Origin: Chloroflexota bacterium
GTDB taxonomy: Bacteria; Chloroflexota; UBA11872
DNA length: 24,552 nucleotides
Reading direction: 5' to 3'
Assembly: GCA_026707185.1 (NCBI GenBank)
Contig: JAPOXI010000087.1
Span: forward strand, 1-24,552
Shown in pieces: positions 1 to 10,117 of the stretch. The notes beneath the pieces were generated by a model that was given only the letters and a program-made list of their open reading frames with translations, ran no database searches and had not been told where the DNA came from. Positions within the stretch are counted from its first letter, which is position 1, and each line of letters begins with the position of its first letter. The position numbers and the translations under genes are program-made.

Positions 1-875
1 TTGGTTTCGATCACGTCCACGCCCATTTCCCGAAGTTGCACCGTGACCGGTTCCAAGTGGTCCGGGCGCACGTTGAGGAGTTCAACGTCGCCGCCGGTGA
101 GAGCAGCGGCGACGGCCATGGTTCCCCCCACCATTCGGTCAGGTATGGCTCGCGCTACCGTGCCGTAGAGGTGACTGCGCCCCTGCACACCGATCAGGCT
201 GGTGCCCTCGCCGTGGATTTCGGCGCCCATGCCTCGCAGAAACTGCACCAGCGCCACAACCTCGGGCTCACGCGAGGCATGTACGATCGTGGTGTAGCCG
301 TTGGCGAGGGTCGCGGCCATCAGCAGGTTCTGCGTGCCGGTGTGGCTGGGGTAGTCCAGGTAGATGCGCCGGCCGTAGAGGGCGTCGGCCTCGGCATGAA
401 ACACGCCTTGGGCCAGAGCAATGGTCGCGCCCATGCCCTGAAAGCCGGTGATATCCACGCTCACGGGACGGGCGCCCAGCTCACAGCCGCCGGGGGCCGC
501 GCAGTCGAAACGGCCGAGGCGGGCGAGCAGCGGACCGGTGACCTGAAACGAGGCCCGCATGCGCTGCACCAGATCGGAGTTGGGCGAGCTGGAGCGCACG
601 GCGGCGGCGGTGATCGTTACGGTGTGCTCGTCAGCATTGAGCACGACCTCGGCTCCCAGCCGTCGCAACAGATCCGCCATCACGAGAACGTCCGAGATCA
701 TCGGGACGTTCTGGATCACGCAGGTCTCGTCCGTCAGCAGGCAGGCCGCCATCATTGGCAGCACGACGTTCTTGGCCCCCGGCGTCCGATAGCTGCCGCG
801 CAGCGGATGGCCGCCTACGATGGTCGCGCGTACTGGTTGCTCGTCGTGGGCGCCCGGTCCGGCGACGGGATCCAC
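1..875 (-). CDS. murA: UDP-N-acetylglucosamine 1-carboxyvinyltransferase, 3' end missing
   Basis: First committed step of peptidoglycan synthesis: transfer of enolpyruvate from PEP to UDP-GlcNAc in the cytoplasm. About 291 codons are present of a usual 415-430, so the C-terminal third lies beyond the left edge. Visible are the substrate-binding Lys-Asn in TPGAKN (K35, N36), the MRAS segment (about 107-110) and the catalytic loop PGGCELGARP with the PEP-attacking Cys at residue 131, followed by the conserved Arg. The frame stays open to the edge. The start is taken as GTG at 875, seven bases after the atpC stop and preceded by a GAGG-like stretch; no ATG fits the family N-terminus. The position directly behind atpC suggests co-transcription with the ATP synthase operon. 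The Cys form implies fosfomycin sensitivity at the target level (inference). Confidence 0.93.
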   Translation of the reverse strand, partial: MDPVAGPGAHDEQPVRATIVGGHPLRGSYRTPGAKNVVLPMMAACLLTDETCVIQNVPMISDVLVMADLLRRLGAEVVLNADEHTVTITAAAVRSSSPNSDLVQRMRASFQVTGPLLARLGRFDCAAPGGCELGARPVSVDITGFQGMGATIALAQGVFHAEADALYGRRIYLDYPSHTGTQNLLMAATLANGYTTIVHASREPEVVALVQFLRGMGAEIHGEGTSLIGVQGRSHLYGTVARAIPDRMVGGTMAVAAALTGGDVELLNVRPDHLEPVTVQLREMGVDVIET

Positions 876-882
876 GGCGGCC

Positions 883-1305
883 CTAGCCTCGCTGGGACCG
901 CTCGACGGTTCGGAGGCGCGCCAGCGCGCGCAGCAGGGCCAGGCGGGCCTGGGTGGTCATCACGTCGTCGTGCGTCCGTCGAGCCGCATCCAGGTCGCGA
1001 AGGGCGGCTTCGCGAGCGGCCTCGGCCCGTTCCCGGCTGATCTCCGAGGCGCTCTCCGAGGCGTCCGCCAGCACCGTAACGGTGTCGTTCATCACTTCAA
1101 GGAATCCACCGGTAATGGAGAAGTGCTGGGACTCGGCGCCGCGACGAAGCTCAAGCGTGCCAGGGGCCAATTGTGTGATGAGCGGCGCGTGGCGCGGCAG
1201 GATACCGAGCTGGCCGTCAACGGACGGCGCCAGGATCAGCGTCACGCCGTCTTCCCGCAGCACTTCGCGCTCGGGGGATACGACCGTGAGGGTCAAACCA
1301 GCCAT
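883..1305 (-). CDS. atpC: ATP synthase F1 epsilon subunit
   Basis: Central-stalk epsilon subunit of the F1 motor, which couples gamma rotation to the c-ring and can inhibit ATP hydrolysis. The product is 140 residues. It has an N-terminal beta-sandwich (TLTVVSPEREV, DGQLGILPRHAPLI, FSITGGFLEV) and a C-terminal two-helix hairpin rich in Glu, Arg and Ala from about residue 88. ATG at 1305 is preferred over the adjacent GTG at 1308 because GGAGG (1311-1315) lies five bases upstream of the ATG. It is the last atp gene, 54 bp after atpD, and is followed by murA. Confidence 0.95.
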   Translation of the reverse strand: MAGLTLTVVSPEREVLREDGVTLILAPSVDGQLGILPRHAPLITQLAPGTLELRRGAESQHFSITGGFLEVMNDTVTVLADASESASEISRERAEAAREAALRDLDAARRTHDDVMTTQARLALLRALARLRTVERSQRG

Positions 1306-1359
1306 CACGACCTCCGGGTCGAGTCTATCAAAGGGTCTTTTAGAGCCTGTTTGGGCAGA

Positions 1360-2772
<1,413 letters not shown>

Positions 2773-2779
2773 CTACGCC

Positions 2780-3646
2780 CTAGGCGTCCGCCAGCGCATT
2801 GGCGCCGGAGGCAATGTCGATGATCTCGCTGGTGATTCGGGCCTGCCGCAGCTTGTTGTAGGCCAGGCGCAGCCCCTCGATCAGTTCGGTCGCGTTGTCG
2901 GTAGCAGCGCGCATGGCCACCATGCGCGCGCTCTGTTCGCTGGCCGCCAGTTCCAGCATGGCGCGGTAGACGGTCATCTCAACGAAGCGCGGGATGAGCG
3001 CTTCCAGCACCGAGGCGGGATCCGGCTCGAAGATGATGTCGGCTTCGCGCGCGTCCTGCTGAACCTCGGGCAGCACGACCGGGAACAGGCGAACAACGCG
3101 CGGCTGCTGGGTGAGGATGTTGACGAACTCCGGGTAGATCATCCGGACTTCATCGAACTCGCCGCGCTCGTACCCGTCGATCAGCAATCGGGTCAAGGGC
3201 AGGATGTCGTTGATGCCCGGCTGGTCGCTGATTTCGGTGAACACGGCCGAGAGTGTGTACAGCCCGCGGAGCGCCAGGTGGCCTTTCTTTCCGACGACCA
3301 CGACGCTTATTTCGATCGCGTCGCTGGCTGCGTCGATCTCGTTGACGGCGGATCGGACGATGTTGGTGTTTAGCGGGCCCGCCAGACCGCGATTGGTGGT
3401 GAGCACCAGGAAGGCGGTGCGTTCGATGGGCCGCGGCTGGAGGATTGGCGGCAGCCGGTCGTTGCCGGTGGCCAGCACCAGCCGCTCGATCATGCCCGCG
3501 ATGTGCGTGGCGTAGGGCCGCGCCGCCTGGACAGCTTCCTGGGCGCGACGCATGCGCGACGCCGCGACGAGCTGCATGGCCCGGGTGATCTGGCGGGTGT
3601 TGTCGACGCTGCGGATGCGGCGCCGTAGCTCAAGCGGGCTTGCCAT
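2780..3646 (-). CDS. atpG: ATP synthase F1 gamma subunit
   Basis: Rotor shaft of F1, 288 residues. The N-terminal helix has the family signature (ELRRRIRSVDNTRQITRAM, then LVAASRMRRAQ), and the C-terminal helix has the conserved pattern RAATDNATELIEGL and LAYNKLRQARITSEIIDI. The ATG at 3646 lies three bases after the atpA stop. No clear Shine-Dalgarno sequence is visible there, so translation is probably coupled to atpA (inference). Confidence 0.97.
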   Translation of the reverse strand: MASPLELRRRIRSVDNTRQITRAMQLVAASRMRRAQEAVQAARPYATHIAGMIERLVLATGNDRLPPILQPRPIERTAFLVLTTNRGLAGPLNTNIVRSAVNEIDAASDAIEISVVVVGKKGHLALRGLYTLSAVFTEISDQPGINDILPLTRLLIDGYERGEFDEVRMIYPEFVNILTQQPRVVRLFPVVLPEVQQDAREADIIFEPDPASVLEALIPRFVEMTVYRAMLELAASEQSARMVAMRAATDNATELIEGLRLAYNKLRQARITSEIIDIASGANALADA

Positions 3647-3649
3647 GCG

Positions 3650-5179
3650 CTAGCTGGCCGCGGCCGCGCTGGCAGCGAAGACGTTGGTCTTGAAGTCCAG
3701 GATGGCCGCGCGCAGCGCCGCTTCGGCATCGTCGTTCAAATCGGCGCTTGAGCGAATGCCCTCCACCAGGTCCGGGTGGCTGTCGCGCAGATAATCCAGC
3801 ATCTCCTGCTCGAACCGGGGGACGTCCGGCATCGGAATGTCGTCCAGCAGGCCCACCGTTCCAGCAAAGATCACGCACACCTGATCGATGACTTCCATCG
3901 GGGCGTACTGGCCCTGCTTGAGCAGTTCGGTCACTCGCTGTCCGCGTTCCAACTGGTTGCGCGTGGCCTGGTCCAGATCGGACGCGAACTGCGCGAAGGC
4001 GGCCACGTCGCGGTACTGCGACAGATCCAGCCGTAGGCCGCCGGAGACAGACTTCATGGCGCGAATCTGGGCGTCGCCGCCGACCCGGGAGACGGAGATG
4101 CCGGGGTTGATCGCCGGGCGGATGCCGGCGTTGAAGAGGTCGGCTTCCAGGTAGATCTGGCCGTCGGTGATTGAAATGACGTTGGTGGGGATGTAGGTGG
4201 TGACGTCGCCTTCCTGGGTCTCGATGATTGGGAGGGCGGTGAGGCTGCCGCCACCGTGGTCGTCCGACAGGCGCGCGGCCCGTTCGAGCAGGCGCGAGTG
4301 CAGGTAGAACACGTCGCCGGGGTAGGCCTCGCGGCCGGGCGGGCGTCGCAGGACCAGGGAGACTTGGCGGTAGGCCCAGGCGTGCTTGGTCAGGTCGTCA
4401 TAGATGACCACGGCGTGCTGGCCGTTGTCGCGGAAGTACTCGCCGATGGTGCAGGCGGCGAAGGGCGCCATGTATTGCAGGGCGGCTGGTTCGCTGGCCG
4501 ACGCCAGGACCACGATGGTGTGCTCCATGGCCCCGGCTTCCTGCAGGGTGGCCACCACCTGGGCGACGGCGCTCTCTTTCTGTCCGATGGCGCAGTAGAT
4601 GCAGACGAGGTCGCCGCCGCGCTGATTGATGATGGTGTCCAGCGCAATCGCGGTCTTGCCGATCTGGCGGTCGCCAATGATCAGTTCGCGTTGACCGCGG
4701 CCGATGGGCGTCATGGAATCGATGGCCTTCAGGCCAGTCTGGACCGGTGTGTCCACGTTCTGGCGCTGCGCGACGCCGGGCGCGACTTTCTCGATCACGT
4801 CGGACCGCGCGGCATTGATCGGCCCCTTGCCGTCGACCGGTTCGCCGATGGCGTTGACGACGCGGCCCAGGAGTTCGGGCCCAACCGGTACCTCGGCGAC
4901 CCGGCCGGTCGTTCGGGCTTCATCGCCCTCTTCAATTCGCAGGTAGTCGCCCAGGATGACCGCACCGATGGTGTCTTCCTCAAGGTTCAGGGCCATGCCG
5001 GTCACGTCGTGCGGAAAGGCCAGGAGTTCGCCGGCCATGGCCTGCGAGAGGCCGGATAGCCGCGCCACCCCGTCGCTGACCTCCAGGACGTGGCCGACGT
5101 TGGCCTGCTCGGCCTGGGCCTGAAAGCCTTCGATCTGCTGCCGAAGCGCGTCTGCGATTTCTTCTGGGCTGATAGCCAT
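3650..5179 (-). CDS. atpA: ATP synthase F1 alpha subunit
   Basis: Non-catalytic nucleotide-binding subunit of F1, 509 residues. The P-loop is GDRQIGKT at about residues 169-176 (usual form GDRQTGKT), and the arginine-finger region reads [10 protein letters not shown]. The N-terminal segment ([16 protein letters not shown]) resembles the delta-binding helix. The start is ATG at 5179 with GGGAG six bases upstream, 12 bp after atpH. Confidence 0.98.
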   Translation of the reverse strand: MAISPEEIADALRQQIEGFQAQAEQANVGHVLEVSDGVARLSGLSQAMAGELLAFPHDVTGMALNLEEDTIGAVILGDYLRIEEGDEARTTGRVAEVPVGPELLGRVVNAIGEPVDGKGPINAARSDVIEKVAPGVAQRQNVDTPVQTGLKAIDSMTPIGRGQRELIIGDRQIGKTAIALDTIINQRGGDLVCIYCAIGQKESAVAQVVATLQEAGAMEHTIVVLASASEPAALQYMAPFAACTIGEYFRDNGQHAVVIYDDLTKHAWAYRQVSLVLRRPPGREAYPGDVFYLHSRLLERAARLSDDHGGGSLTALPIIETQEGDVTTYIPTNVISITDGQIYLEADLFNAGIRPAINPGISVSRVGGDAQIRAMKSVSGGLRLDLSQYRDVAAFAQFASDLDQATRNQLERGQRVTELLKQGQYAPMEVIDQVCVIFAGTVGLLDDIPMPDVPRFEQEMLDYLRDSHPDLVEGIRSSADLNDDAEAALRAAILDFKTNVFAASAAAAS

Positions 5180-5191
5180 TCGGGGCTCCCG

Positions 5192-5725
5192 CTAGCGCAA
5201 GGTGGACGCCAGGGCTTGCAGCCTGGCGTGGACGCTCAGGTCAAGTACGTCGTCGCCGCGCCGGACGACGAATCCGCCCAGCAGGGCGGGATCGATATCG
5301 GTGGTGAGACGAAGCGTGCGGCCAGGGGCGGTCAGACGGTTGCGCAAGTCGCTGAGTTCCGCGTCCCCCAGCGCCGTGGCGGCGGTGACGTGAATGCGGT
5401 CGACGTTCTGCGCCTCGTCGGCGGCCTCGCGGTAGCGGCGGGCGACCTCCTGGGTCAGGTCCACCTCACGCTGGTCGGCGAGCAACCGCAGCAGACCAAG
5501 CCCGCGGGCGGAGATGGAGTCGCCGGCCGCGCGTTGCACGGCCGCAATCCGGTCATCCAACCCGATGGAGGTGCTCTGGAGAAAGCGGCGTGCCGAATCG
5601 TCGTCTGCAATCGCAGCGAGGATTTCGAAATCGGCCTCCCAGACATCCCATGCCTGCCCGGCGTGGGCGTCGGCCACCACGGCCTCCACGTAGCGCGCGG
5701 CGCGGCGGCGGCGGCTACCGCGCAT
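5192..5725 (-). CDS. atpH: ATP synthase F1 delta subunit
   Basis: Peripheral-stalk cap that joins the b subunit to alpha, 177 residues, normal length. The weakly conserved N-terminal helical domain contains RYVEAVVADA. The C-terminal domain ends with the family signature LLGGFVVRRGDDVLDLSV followed by a short helix. The ATG at 5725 is two bases from the atpF stop. Identification rests on the C-terminal signature and the operon position. Confidence 0.94.
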   Translation of the reverse strand: MRGSRRRRAARYVEAVVADAHAGQAWDVWEADFEILAAIADDDSARRFLQSTSIGLDDRIAAVQRAAGDSISARGLGLLRLLADQREVDLTQEVARRYREAADEAQNVDRIHVTAATALGDAELSDLRNRLTAPGRTLRLTTDIDPALLGGFVVRRGDDVLDLSVHARLQALASTLR

Positions 5726-5727
5726 TG

Positions 5728-6234
5728 CTAGTTCGAGCCTCCGGCGACATCCGATATCGCTTCCTGAACCAGCCGCCGGTGTTCGGGGTCGTCAATTGAA
5801 CGACCCAGAACGCGGGAGGTAGCGCTCAGCACGAGATCGGCGGTCTGGGTCCGGAGCTCTGCAGCGACGCGGGCGCGGTTGCGGTCGACTTCGGCGGCCG
5901 CCTCCGTGCGCATGCGTTCCGCCTCGGCACGGGCCTGCTCGAGTTCGCGAGCTCGCAGCGTCTCCGCGGCGCGGCTGGCCTCCTCGCGGATACGCTGGGC
6001 CTCGGCCCGCGCGTTGTCCAGTTCGGCTTGAAACTCCGCGCGTTCAGCCTCAACTTGCGTTCGCAGGTTCTCGGCCTCGTCCAGGCTCTCCGCAATCCGC
6101 TGGCGCCGACGCTCCAGCATGGCGACCAGCGGCTTGAAGAGCAGGCGGTACAACACCCACAGAAAGAGCAGGAAATTGGCAACCTGAAACAGGATGTTCG
6201 GGAAGCTGATGCCCAGCGGCGCAGGCTCACTCAT
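5728..6234 (-). CDS. atpF: ATP synthase Fo b subunit
   Basis: Peripheral-stalk b subunit, 168 residues. A single N-terminal membrane helix (NILFQVANFLLFLWVLY, residues about 14-30) is followed by FKPLVAMLERRRQRI and a long charged, Ala/Glu/Arg-rich coiled coil to about residue 140. The start is ATG at 6234, with GGAG eight bases upstream. The open frame continues upstream to 6327, but that part overlaps atpE and is not b-like. Only one b-type gene is present; there is no b'. Confidence 0.96.
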   Translation of the reverse strand: MSEPAPLGISFPNILFQVANFLLFLWVLYRLLFKPLVAMLERRRQRIAESLDEAENLRTQVEAERAEFQAELDNARAEAQRIREEASRAAETLRARELEQARAEAERMRTEAAAEVDRNRARVAAELRTQTADLVLSATSRVLGRSIDDPEHRRLVQEAISDVAGGSN

Positions 6235-6268
6235 ACCCACATCTCCGTAGCCGTCTTGCGAGTCGGGC

Positions 6269-6523
<255 letters not shown>

Positions 6524-6532
<9 letters not shown>

Positions 6533-7345
6533 TTCGGCCGTATCCGGCCCAACCGATTGGCCCGTGAACACCATGCTGAGCATGAAGAAGATCACGGCTT
6601 GAACGAGACCAAAAAGAATCTCCAGAACCAAGAACACCGCTCCGATCAAGGGCAGATGCCCGAGAGCGAAGGCGCCCAGGATGGGACCGTTGAGCAGCAC
6701 CTCGCCCGCGAACAGGTTGCCAAAGAGTCGGAAGGACAGCGAAATGATGACGAAGAGCTCGATGATGATGAAGACCGGCGCCAGGAAGGCGACCTGCGTC
6801 ATCTCCTTCAGGTGGCCCAGCGGGCCATGCGACGAGATCCCGGACGCGTGGATGACGACAAAGGCCGTGAGCGCCAGCGCGATCGTCATGTTGATGTCGG
6901 CCGTGGCCGGACGGAACAGCGGCGCCGCGATGGGTTCCAGATGGCCGTCGTGCACGATTTCCGACGGTATCCAGATCGTCCCAATGCCCGGCAAGAGGCT
7001 GGACCAATTGGAAATCGTGATGAACACGAAGAAGGTGGCGCCGAAGGCGAAGACGCGGCCGGCGTAGCGGCGGCCCACCGTGGACTCCACAAGCTCCATC
7101 AGGAACTCAGTAACCGTCTCGGCCACGTTCTGGAGACCCCCGGGCACCAGGGCGGACTCGGGATCACGACGGATATGCCGGGTGGCGAACCAGGCCAACG
7201 CCAGGATGCCCACCATCGTGAGCCACATGGTGAACATGGAGTTGGTCACCGTGAACGGTCCAAGGGGTGTTTCCCAGGGGCCGGCCAGCGGCTCCGCCGC
7301 CGCGCTGACGTGCGGTGCAAGATCCTGCCCCGGGGCGGCGGCCAT
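6524..7345 (-). CDS. atpB: ATP synthase Fo a subunit
   Basis: Stator proton-channel subunit, 273 residues, with five or six membrane segments. The essential helix reads IIELFVIISLSFRLFGNLFAGE, shown here split: IIELFVIIS then LSFRLFGNLFAGE. It carries Arg206, which faces the c-ring Glu, and Glu196 in the half-channel. The C-terminal helix (LVLEILFGLVQAVIFFML) is typical. The start is ATG at 7345, two bases after the preceding gene, with GGAGG ten bases upstream inside the end of that gene. Confidence 0.97.
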
Positions 7346-7347
7346 TC

Positions 7348-7557
7348 CTAGCGTTCCTCCCCGTGCTGCCAGCTGTAGATCAGGTACATCACGTAGATGC
7401 TGGACGCCAGGGCAAGGAGAATCCCTCCAAGTAACACGAAGGGCGCGGTGCCCAACCGGTCATCAATCCAGCGTCCTCCCAGGATGCCGGCGACCATGAA
7501 CGCACCCACGACAAATCCGAACTCAAGCGCAAGCGCCGCCGACCGGAGCGCACCCAC
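7348..7557 (-). CDS. AtpZ/AtpI-type small membrane protein of the ATP synthase operon
   Basis: Predicted 69-residue protein with two transmembrane helices (about 11-27 and 38-60) separated by GGRWIDDRLGTAP. This Gly-Asp-Gly loop is the hallmark of the AtpZ/AtpI family (putative F1Fo subunit or c-ring assembly and Mg/Ca transport factor, PF09527-like). It is the first gene of the operon, as usual for this family. The start is taken as GTG at 7557; an in-frame TAA occurs five codons upstream and there is no good ribosome binding site, so the exact start is uncertain. Confidence 0.85.
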   Translation of the reverse strand: MGALRSAALALEFGFVVGAFMVAGILGGRWIDDRLGTAPFVLLGGILLALASSIYVMYLIYSWQHGEER

Positions 7558-7582
7558 CCGGCCACACAGCCCTTAAGACTTT

Positions 7583-7596
7583 GTGAAAACGTTCAC
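7583..7596. promoter_or_regulatory. Inverted repeat upstream of the atp operon, possible operator
   Basis: The sequence GTGAAAACGTTCAC has perfect 5-bp arms (GTGAA/TTCAC) around a 4-bp centre. It lies 26-39 bp upstream of the first gene of the ATP synthase operon, a plausible place for a transcription factor site. It sits in the most AT-rich stretch of the gap. No factor is assigned. Confidence 0.3.
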
Positions 7597-7747
7597 GTTC
7601 TCGCCAGCGGAAGTCTAGCAGAGGCTCCATGCCTATCCAGCAGGCCAGCGCCAGGCAATGTCCGAGCGGTTGCACCGGGGCGGCGGACGGCTCTAGGCTT
7701 GCCTCGCGACGGGCCGCCGGGTCCGCGCCCTCGTGTGCCCTTACCCG

Positions 7748-7861
7748 ATGCTGCGACGCCCAAGCCGATCCCGCGTCACCGTTCGCACCCTCGTCGTCGT
7801 TCTCACGCTGGCGACGGCGTCGCTGGTGCTGGGGACGTGGCTGTACTCAGTCGTTCCCTAG
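7748..7861 (+). CDS. Possible 37-residue single-pass membrane peptide
   Basis: Short reading frame from ATG 7748 to TAG 7861. The N-terminus is strongly basic (MLRRPSRSRVTVR), followed by a hydrophobic stretch of about 18-20 residues (TLVVVLTLATASLVLG, then TWLY) and a Val-Val-Pro end. This is the profile of a small type II or signal-anchor membrane peptide. No Shine-Dalgarno sequence is visible. A weak promoter-like pair (TTGCAC, 18 bp, TAGGCT, 7671-7700) lies upstream. It could also be the leftover N-terminus of a lost secreted protein or chance in GC-rich DNA. Confidence 0.3.
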   Translation: MLRRPSRSRVTVRTLVVVLTLATASLVLGTWLYSVVP

Positions 7862-7918
7862 CAGACGTCCAACGACACGTCCGCGACTCGCTCACGCGAG
7901 AGGCCACGTGCCCAACGG

Positions 7919-9922
7919 CTAGATGATGTCAGTCGGTCGCAACGACTCGCCGCGCCGCGTCGCGGGGTCGTCCACCAGCCGCCAAATCTCCCCGCCCAGC
8001 GCCATGGCAAACACCGTGCGGTCCTCCGCAAAGTTGGGGGACGCAGCCACGCGCAGTACGGCACGGTTTCGCAAGTTGGGGTTGAGTTCCGACCAGCCGG
8101 CGCCGCCGTTCACCGAAGTGAAGACGCCGCGGCTGGTCGCCGCGTAGACCGTCGTGTCGTCGGCGAAGGTTGGCGTGGCATCAATCCAAAGCACGGCCGT
8201 GTCGGCGTCGCCCGGATAGGTTCCCGACCACACGTCTTCGAAACGGGTCGTCGGTCGGAACACCTGGCTGGCCGTGGCGAACAGCCATGACCGGTTCTTG
8301 TCGGTGTAGGTGGCGGGGATCGCCAGCGACACCCAGGGCGTATTGGTTTCGTGCTCAACAAATCGGTCGAACGAGTCGCCGCCGTCGTAGCTCACATGAA
8401 CAGCCGCGGCGCCCTGCCCAACGGTGCCGGCAAAGACCGCGCGGTCAGTCTCGAAATCGGGACCGGTGGCCAACGCCACCACGGTTTCGCCGTCGAAGTC
8501 GTGCGGCAGGCGATCCCAGGTCTCGCCGCCATCAAGGCTGCGGTAGGTCAGTCCTAACGCCCCACCCGCGAAGGCGGTACGGTCTCTCTCGAAGCTGGAA
8601 GAGAACGCCACCGCTCGAACGTCGTCAAGGTCAAAGCCCTCGACGACCTCGTCCCAGGATTGTCCGTGGTCGGCGCTGCGGTAGAGTCCCGCCTGTGTGG
8701 CCACCAACACGATGCCGTCGGCCGAGAACTCCGGTGACGCGGCAATGCCGGCGATATCCAGATCGGCCATGTCCTCGCCGCGCGCTGCCCAGGTTTCACC
8801 ACCGTCGGTCGAAACGTGCACACCGCTCCCGGAACCACCGGCAAACATCGTCCGGTCGGATCCGAAGTCAGGGGAGATGGCCAGCGTGACCCAGTTCTGG
8901 CTGGTGATGCCGGTGTTGCGGGGTTCCCAGGTTTCGCCCAGGTCGCCGGAGCACAGCAGGCCAGTGTGGAACGTGCCCGCCCAGAGCAGCGTGGCGTCGT
9001 TCGTGGGAAGCAGGGCGAGGGTCAGAATCGACCCGTAGGTGTCTTCCAGATCGCGGGTTTCCCACGTCACGCCGCCGTCGGTGCTGACCGCCAGGCCCTG
9101 CGAACCAGTCCCGGCAACAATGGTCTGATCGTCGGCGAAGGTCGGTGACAGGCACACGGCATTGACGGCGTCGTCGCCGACCTCGGCGACCTGCGACCAG
9201 TTTCGCCCGCCGTCCTTGGAGATCCACAAACCGCGCTCTTCGGTGCCGGCAACGATGGTGCGGTCCTCGGCGAAGTCGGGCGCCAGCGCCAGCGTCTGCA
9301 CCGTGGCGGTGCCAAAGTCGTCGCCGCCCAACTGCTCCCAGGTTCGGCCGCCGTCACTGGATCGGCACACGCCGCCATTGACGATGCCGGCAAAGACCAT
9401 CTGGTCGGTTCGGAAGCCAGAAGAAACCGCCAGTGCCTGGATCGAGAGCCCGGAAAGGCCGACATTGGACGGGTTCCAGCTACGGCCGCCGTTCGTGGTG
9501 CGATAGACACCGTCGCCGTCCGTTCCCAGTAAGGCGATGCGGTCGGTGGCGTACGAGGGAGAAAGCCCCAGCGCCACGACGTTGGGAATCGCGCCCCAGA
9601 AGGACAGGCGGTTCCAGGAGTCACCCCCGTCGAACGACTTGAACACGCCGCCCTGTACCGCGCCCGCAAACGCGTTGGTGTCGCGGTTGTAGTCGGGCGA
9701 GACGGCAACAGCCTGAATGTAGGGGCTGGTGAGCTGGGCGTTGGAAATGCGCCAGGTCTGGCCGTCGTCGTCGGACAAGAAGACACCGGACATGGTGCCA
9801 ATGAAAATGCGACGGCCTTCGGAATGCGAGGCCATCGCGATTGACGTCACCGTGCCACCCTCTTGGCCGCCGACTCGCTGCCAGCGATTGACGGCCGGGT
9901 CGATGGTTTCGACTTCAACCAT
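7919..9922 (-). CDS. Twelve-Asp-box beta-propeller protein (BNR/sortilin-like)
   Basis: 667-residue protein built almost wholly of about 55-residue repeats. Twelve Asp-box motifs of the form S-x-D-G-G-x-T-W can be read (e.g. SDDDGQTW, SFDGGDSW, SSDGGRTW, STDGGVTW, SADHGQSW, SLDGGETW, SYDGGDSF, SVNGGAGW). Each alternates with a strand like DRTVFAG or DQTIVAG. This is the architecture of sortilin/VPS10, Ycf48-like and exo-alpha-sialidase-fold propellers. No sialidase catalytic set is recognisable, so a binding or scaffold role is more likely than hydrolysis. The ATG at 9922 has GGAGG nine bases upstream, and the N-terminus shows no signal peptide or membrane anchor. It is the last gene before the gap at 7558-7918 and probably has its own promoter. 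Confidence 0.85.
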   Translation of the reverse strand: MVEVETIDPAVNRWQRVGGQEGGTVTSIAMASHSEGRRIFIGTMSGVFLSDDDGQTWRISNAQLTSPYIQAVAVSPDYNRDTNAFAGAVQGGVFKSFDGGDSWNRLSFWGAIPNVVALGLSPSYATDRIALLGTDGDGVYRTTNGGRSWNPSNVGLSGLSIQALAVSSGFRTDQMVFAGIVNGGVCRSSDGGRTWEQLGGDDFGTATVQTLALAPDFAEDRTIVAGTEERGLWISKDGGRNWSQVAEVGDDAVNAVCLSPTFADDQTIVAGTGSQGLAVSTDGGVTWETRDLEDTYGSILTLALLPTNDATLLWAGTFHTGLLCSGDLGETWEPRNTGITSQNWVTLAISPDFGSDRTMFAGGSGSGVHVSTDGGETWAARGEDMADLDIAGIAASPEFSADGIVLVATQAGLYRSADHGQSWDEVVEGFDLDDVRAVAFSSSFERDRTAFAGGALGLTYRSLDGGETWDRLPHDFDGETVVALATGPDFETDRAVFAGTVGQGAAAVHVSYDGGDSFDRFVEHETNTPWVSLAIPATYTDKNRSWLFATASQVFRPTTRFEDVWSGTYPGDADTAVLWIDATPTFADDTTVYAATSRGVFTSVNGGAGWSELNPNLRNRAVLRVAASPNFAEDRTVFAMALGGEIWRLVDDPATRRGESLRPTDII

Positions 9923-10059
9923 GCGTCAGAGCCTCCGGATTCGCGGATTGAACAAATGGAAAGCGCCGTCGGCGCCCCGGCGTATCAACGCCTTCTCGAA
10001 AAGACGACCACAGCATAAGGCCCGCGATGGGGCTATGCGCGACCATCGGGGCTATCCGC

Positions 10060-10089
10060 AGTGTACGCAGTGACGATAGCGTGCAACAA
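10060..10089 (-). promoter_or_regulatory. Candidate promoter of the propeller gene
   Basis: On the minus strand TTGTTG and TACACT are separated by 18 bp, in the 187-bp gap between the LysM gene and the propeller gene. The match to the sigma-70 consensus is partial (3/6 and 4/6). The leader from here to the ATG at 9922 would be about 130 nt. It contains a GC hairpin at 9963-9975 (GCGCC/GGCGC) followed by three T on the minus strand and a smaller one at 9979-9992 (GGCGT/ACGCC). Confidence 0.3.
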
Positions 10090-10096
10090 CCGTACG

Positions 10097-10117
10097 CGGG
10101 GTATTTCGGTTACCCCG
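10097..10117 (-). terminator. Stem-loop over the LysM gene stop codon, possible terminator
   Basis: Perfect 7-bp stem CGGGGTA/TACCCCG with a 7-base loop. The LysM gene TAA (10110-10112) lies at the loop/stem boundary. No T tract follows, so it would be a weak or factor-dependent terminator or an RNA-stability element at the end of the recJ-rel-LysM transcript. Confidence 0.35.

Larger units (their letters stand above)
7558..7918. other. Intergenic region between the atp operon and the propeller gene
   Basis: This 361-bp gap lies upstream of the atp operon and downstream of the gene ending at 7919, so it should hold the atp promoter and a terminator. No convincing -35/-10 pair for the minus strand was found. 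Three items are visible: an inverted repeat at 7583-7596, a possible plus-strand micro-ORF at 7748-7861, and a small hairpin at 7887-7900 (CTCGC/GCGAG around a 4-base loop) without a T tract. A weak plus-strand promoter-like pair, TTGCAC ... TAGGCT with 18-bp spacing, precedes the micro-ORF. Confidence 0.5.

Noticed and set aside
4256..5059. 267-codon plus-strand frame opposite atpA
   Set aside because: Mirror of atpA codons; no recognisable protein features.
7919..9922. Regular about 165-bp periodicity considered as a CRISPR or satellite array
   Set aside because: The repeats are diverged codons for Asp-box blades in one intact frame, with no identical repeat or spacer pattern.
9963..9975. 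GC hairpin GCGCC/GGCGC with TTT as an intrinsic terminator
   Set aside because: Only three T follow, and it lies downstream of the candidate promoter of the gene it would block.
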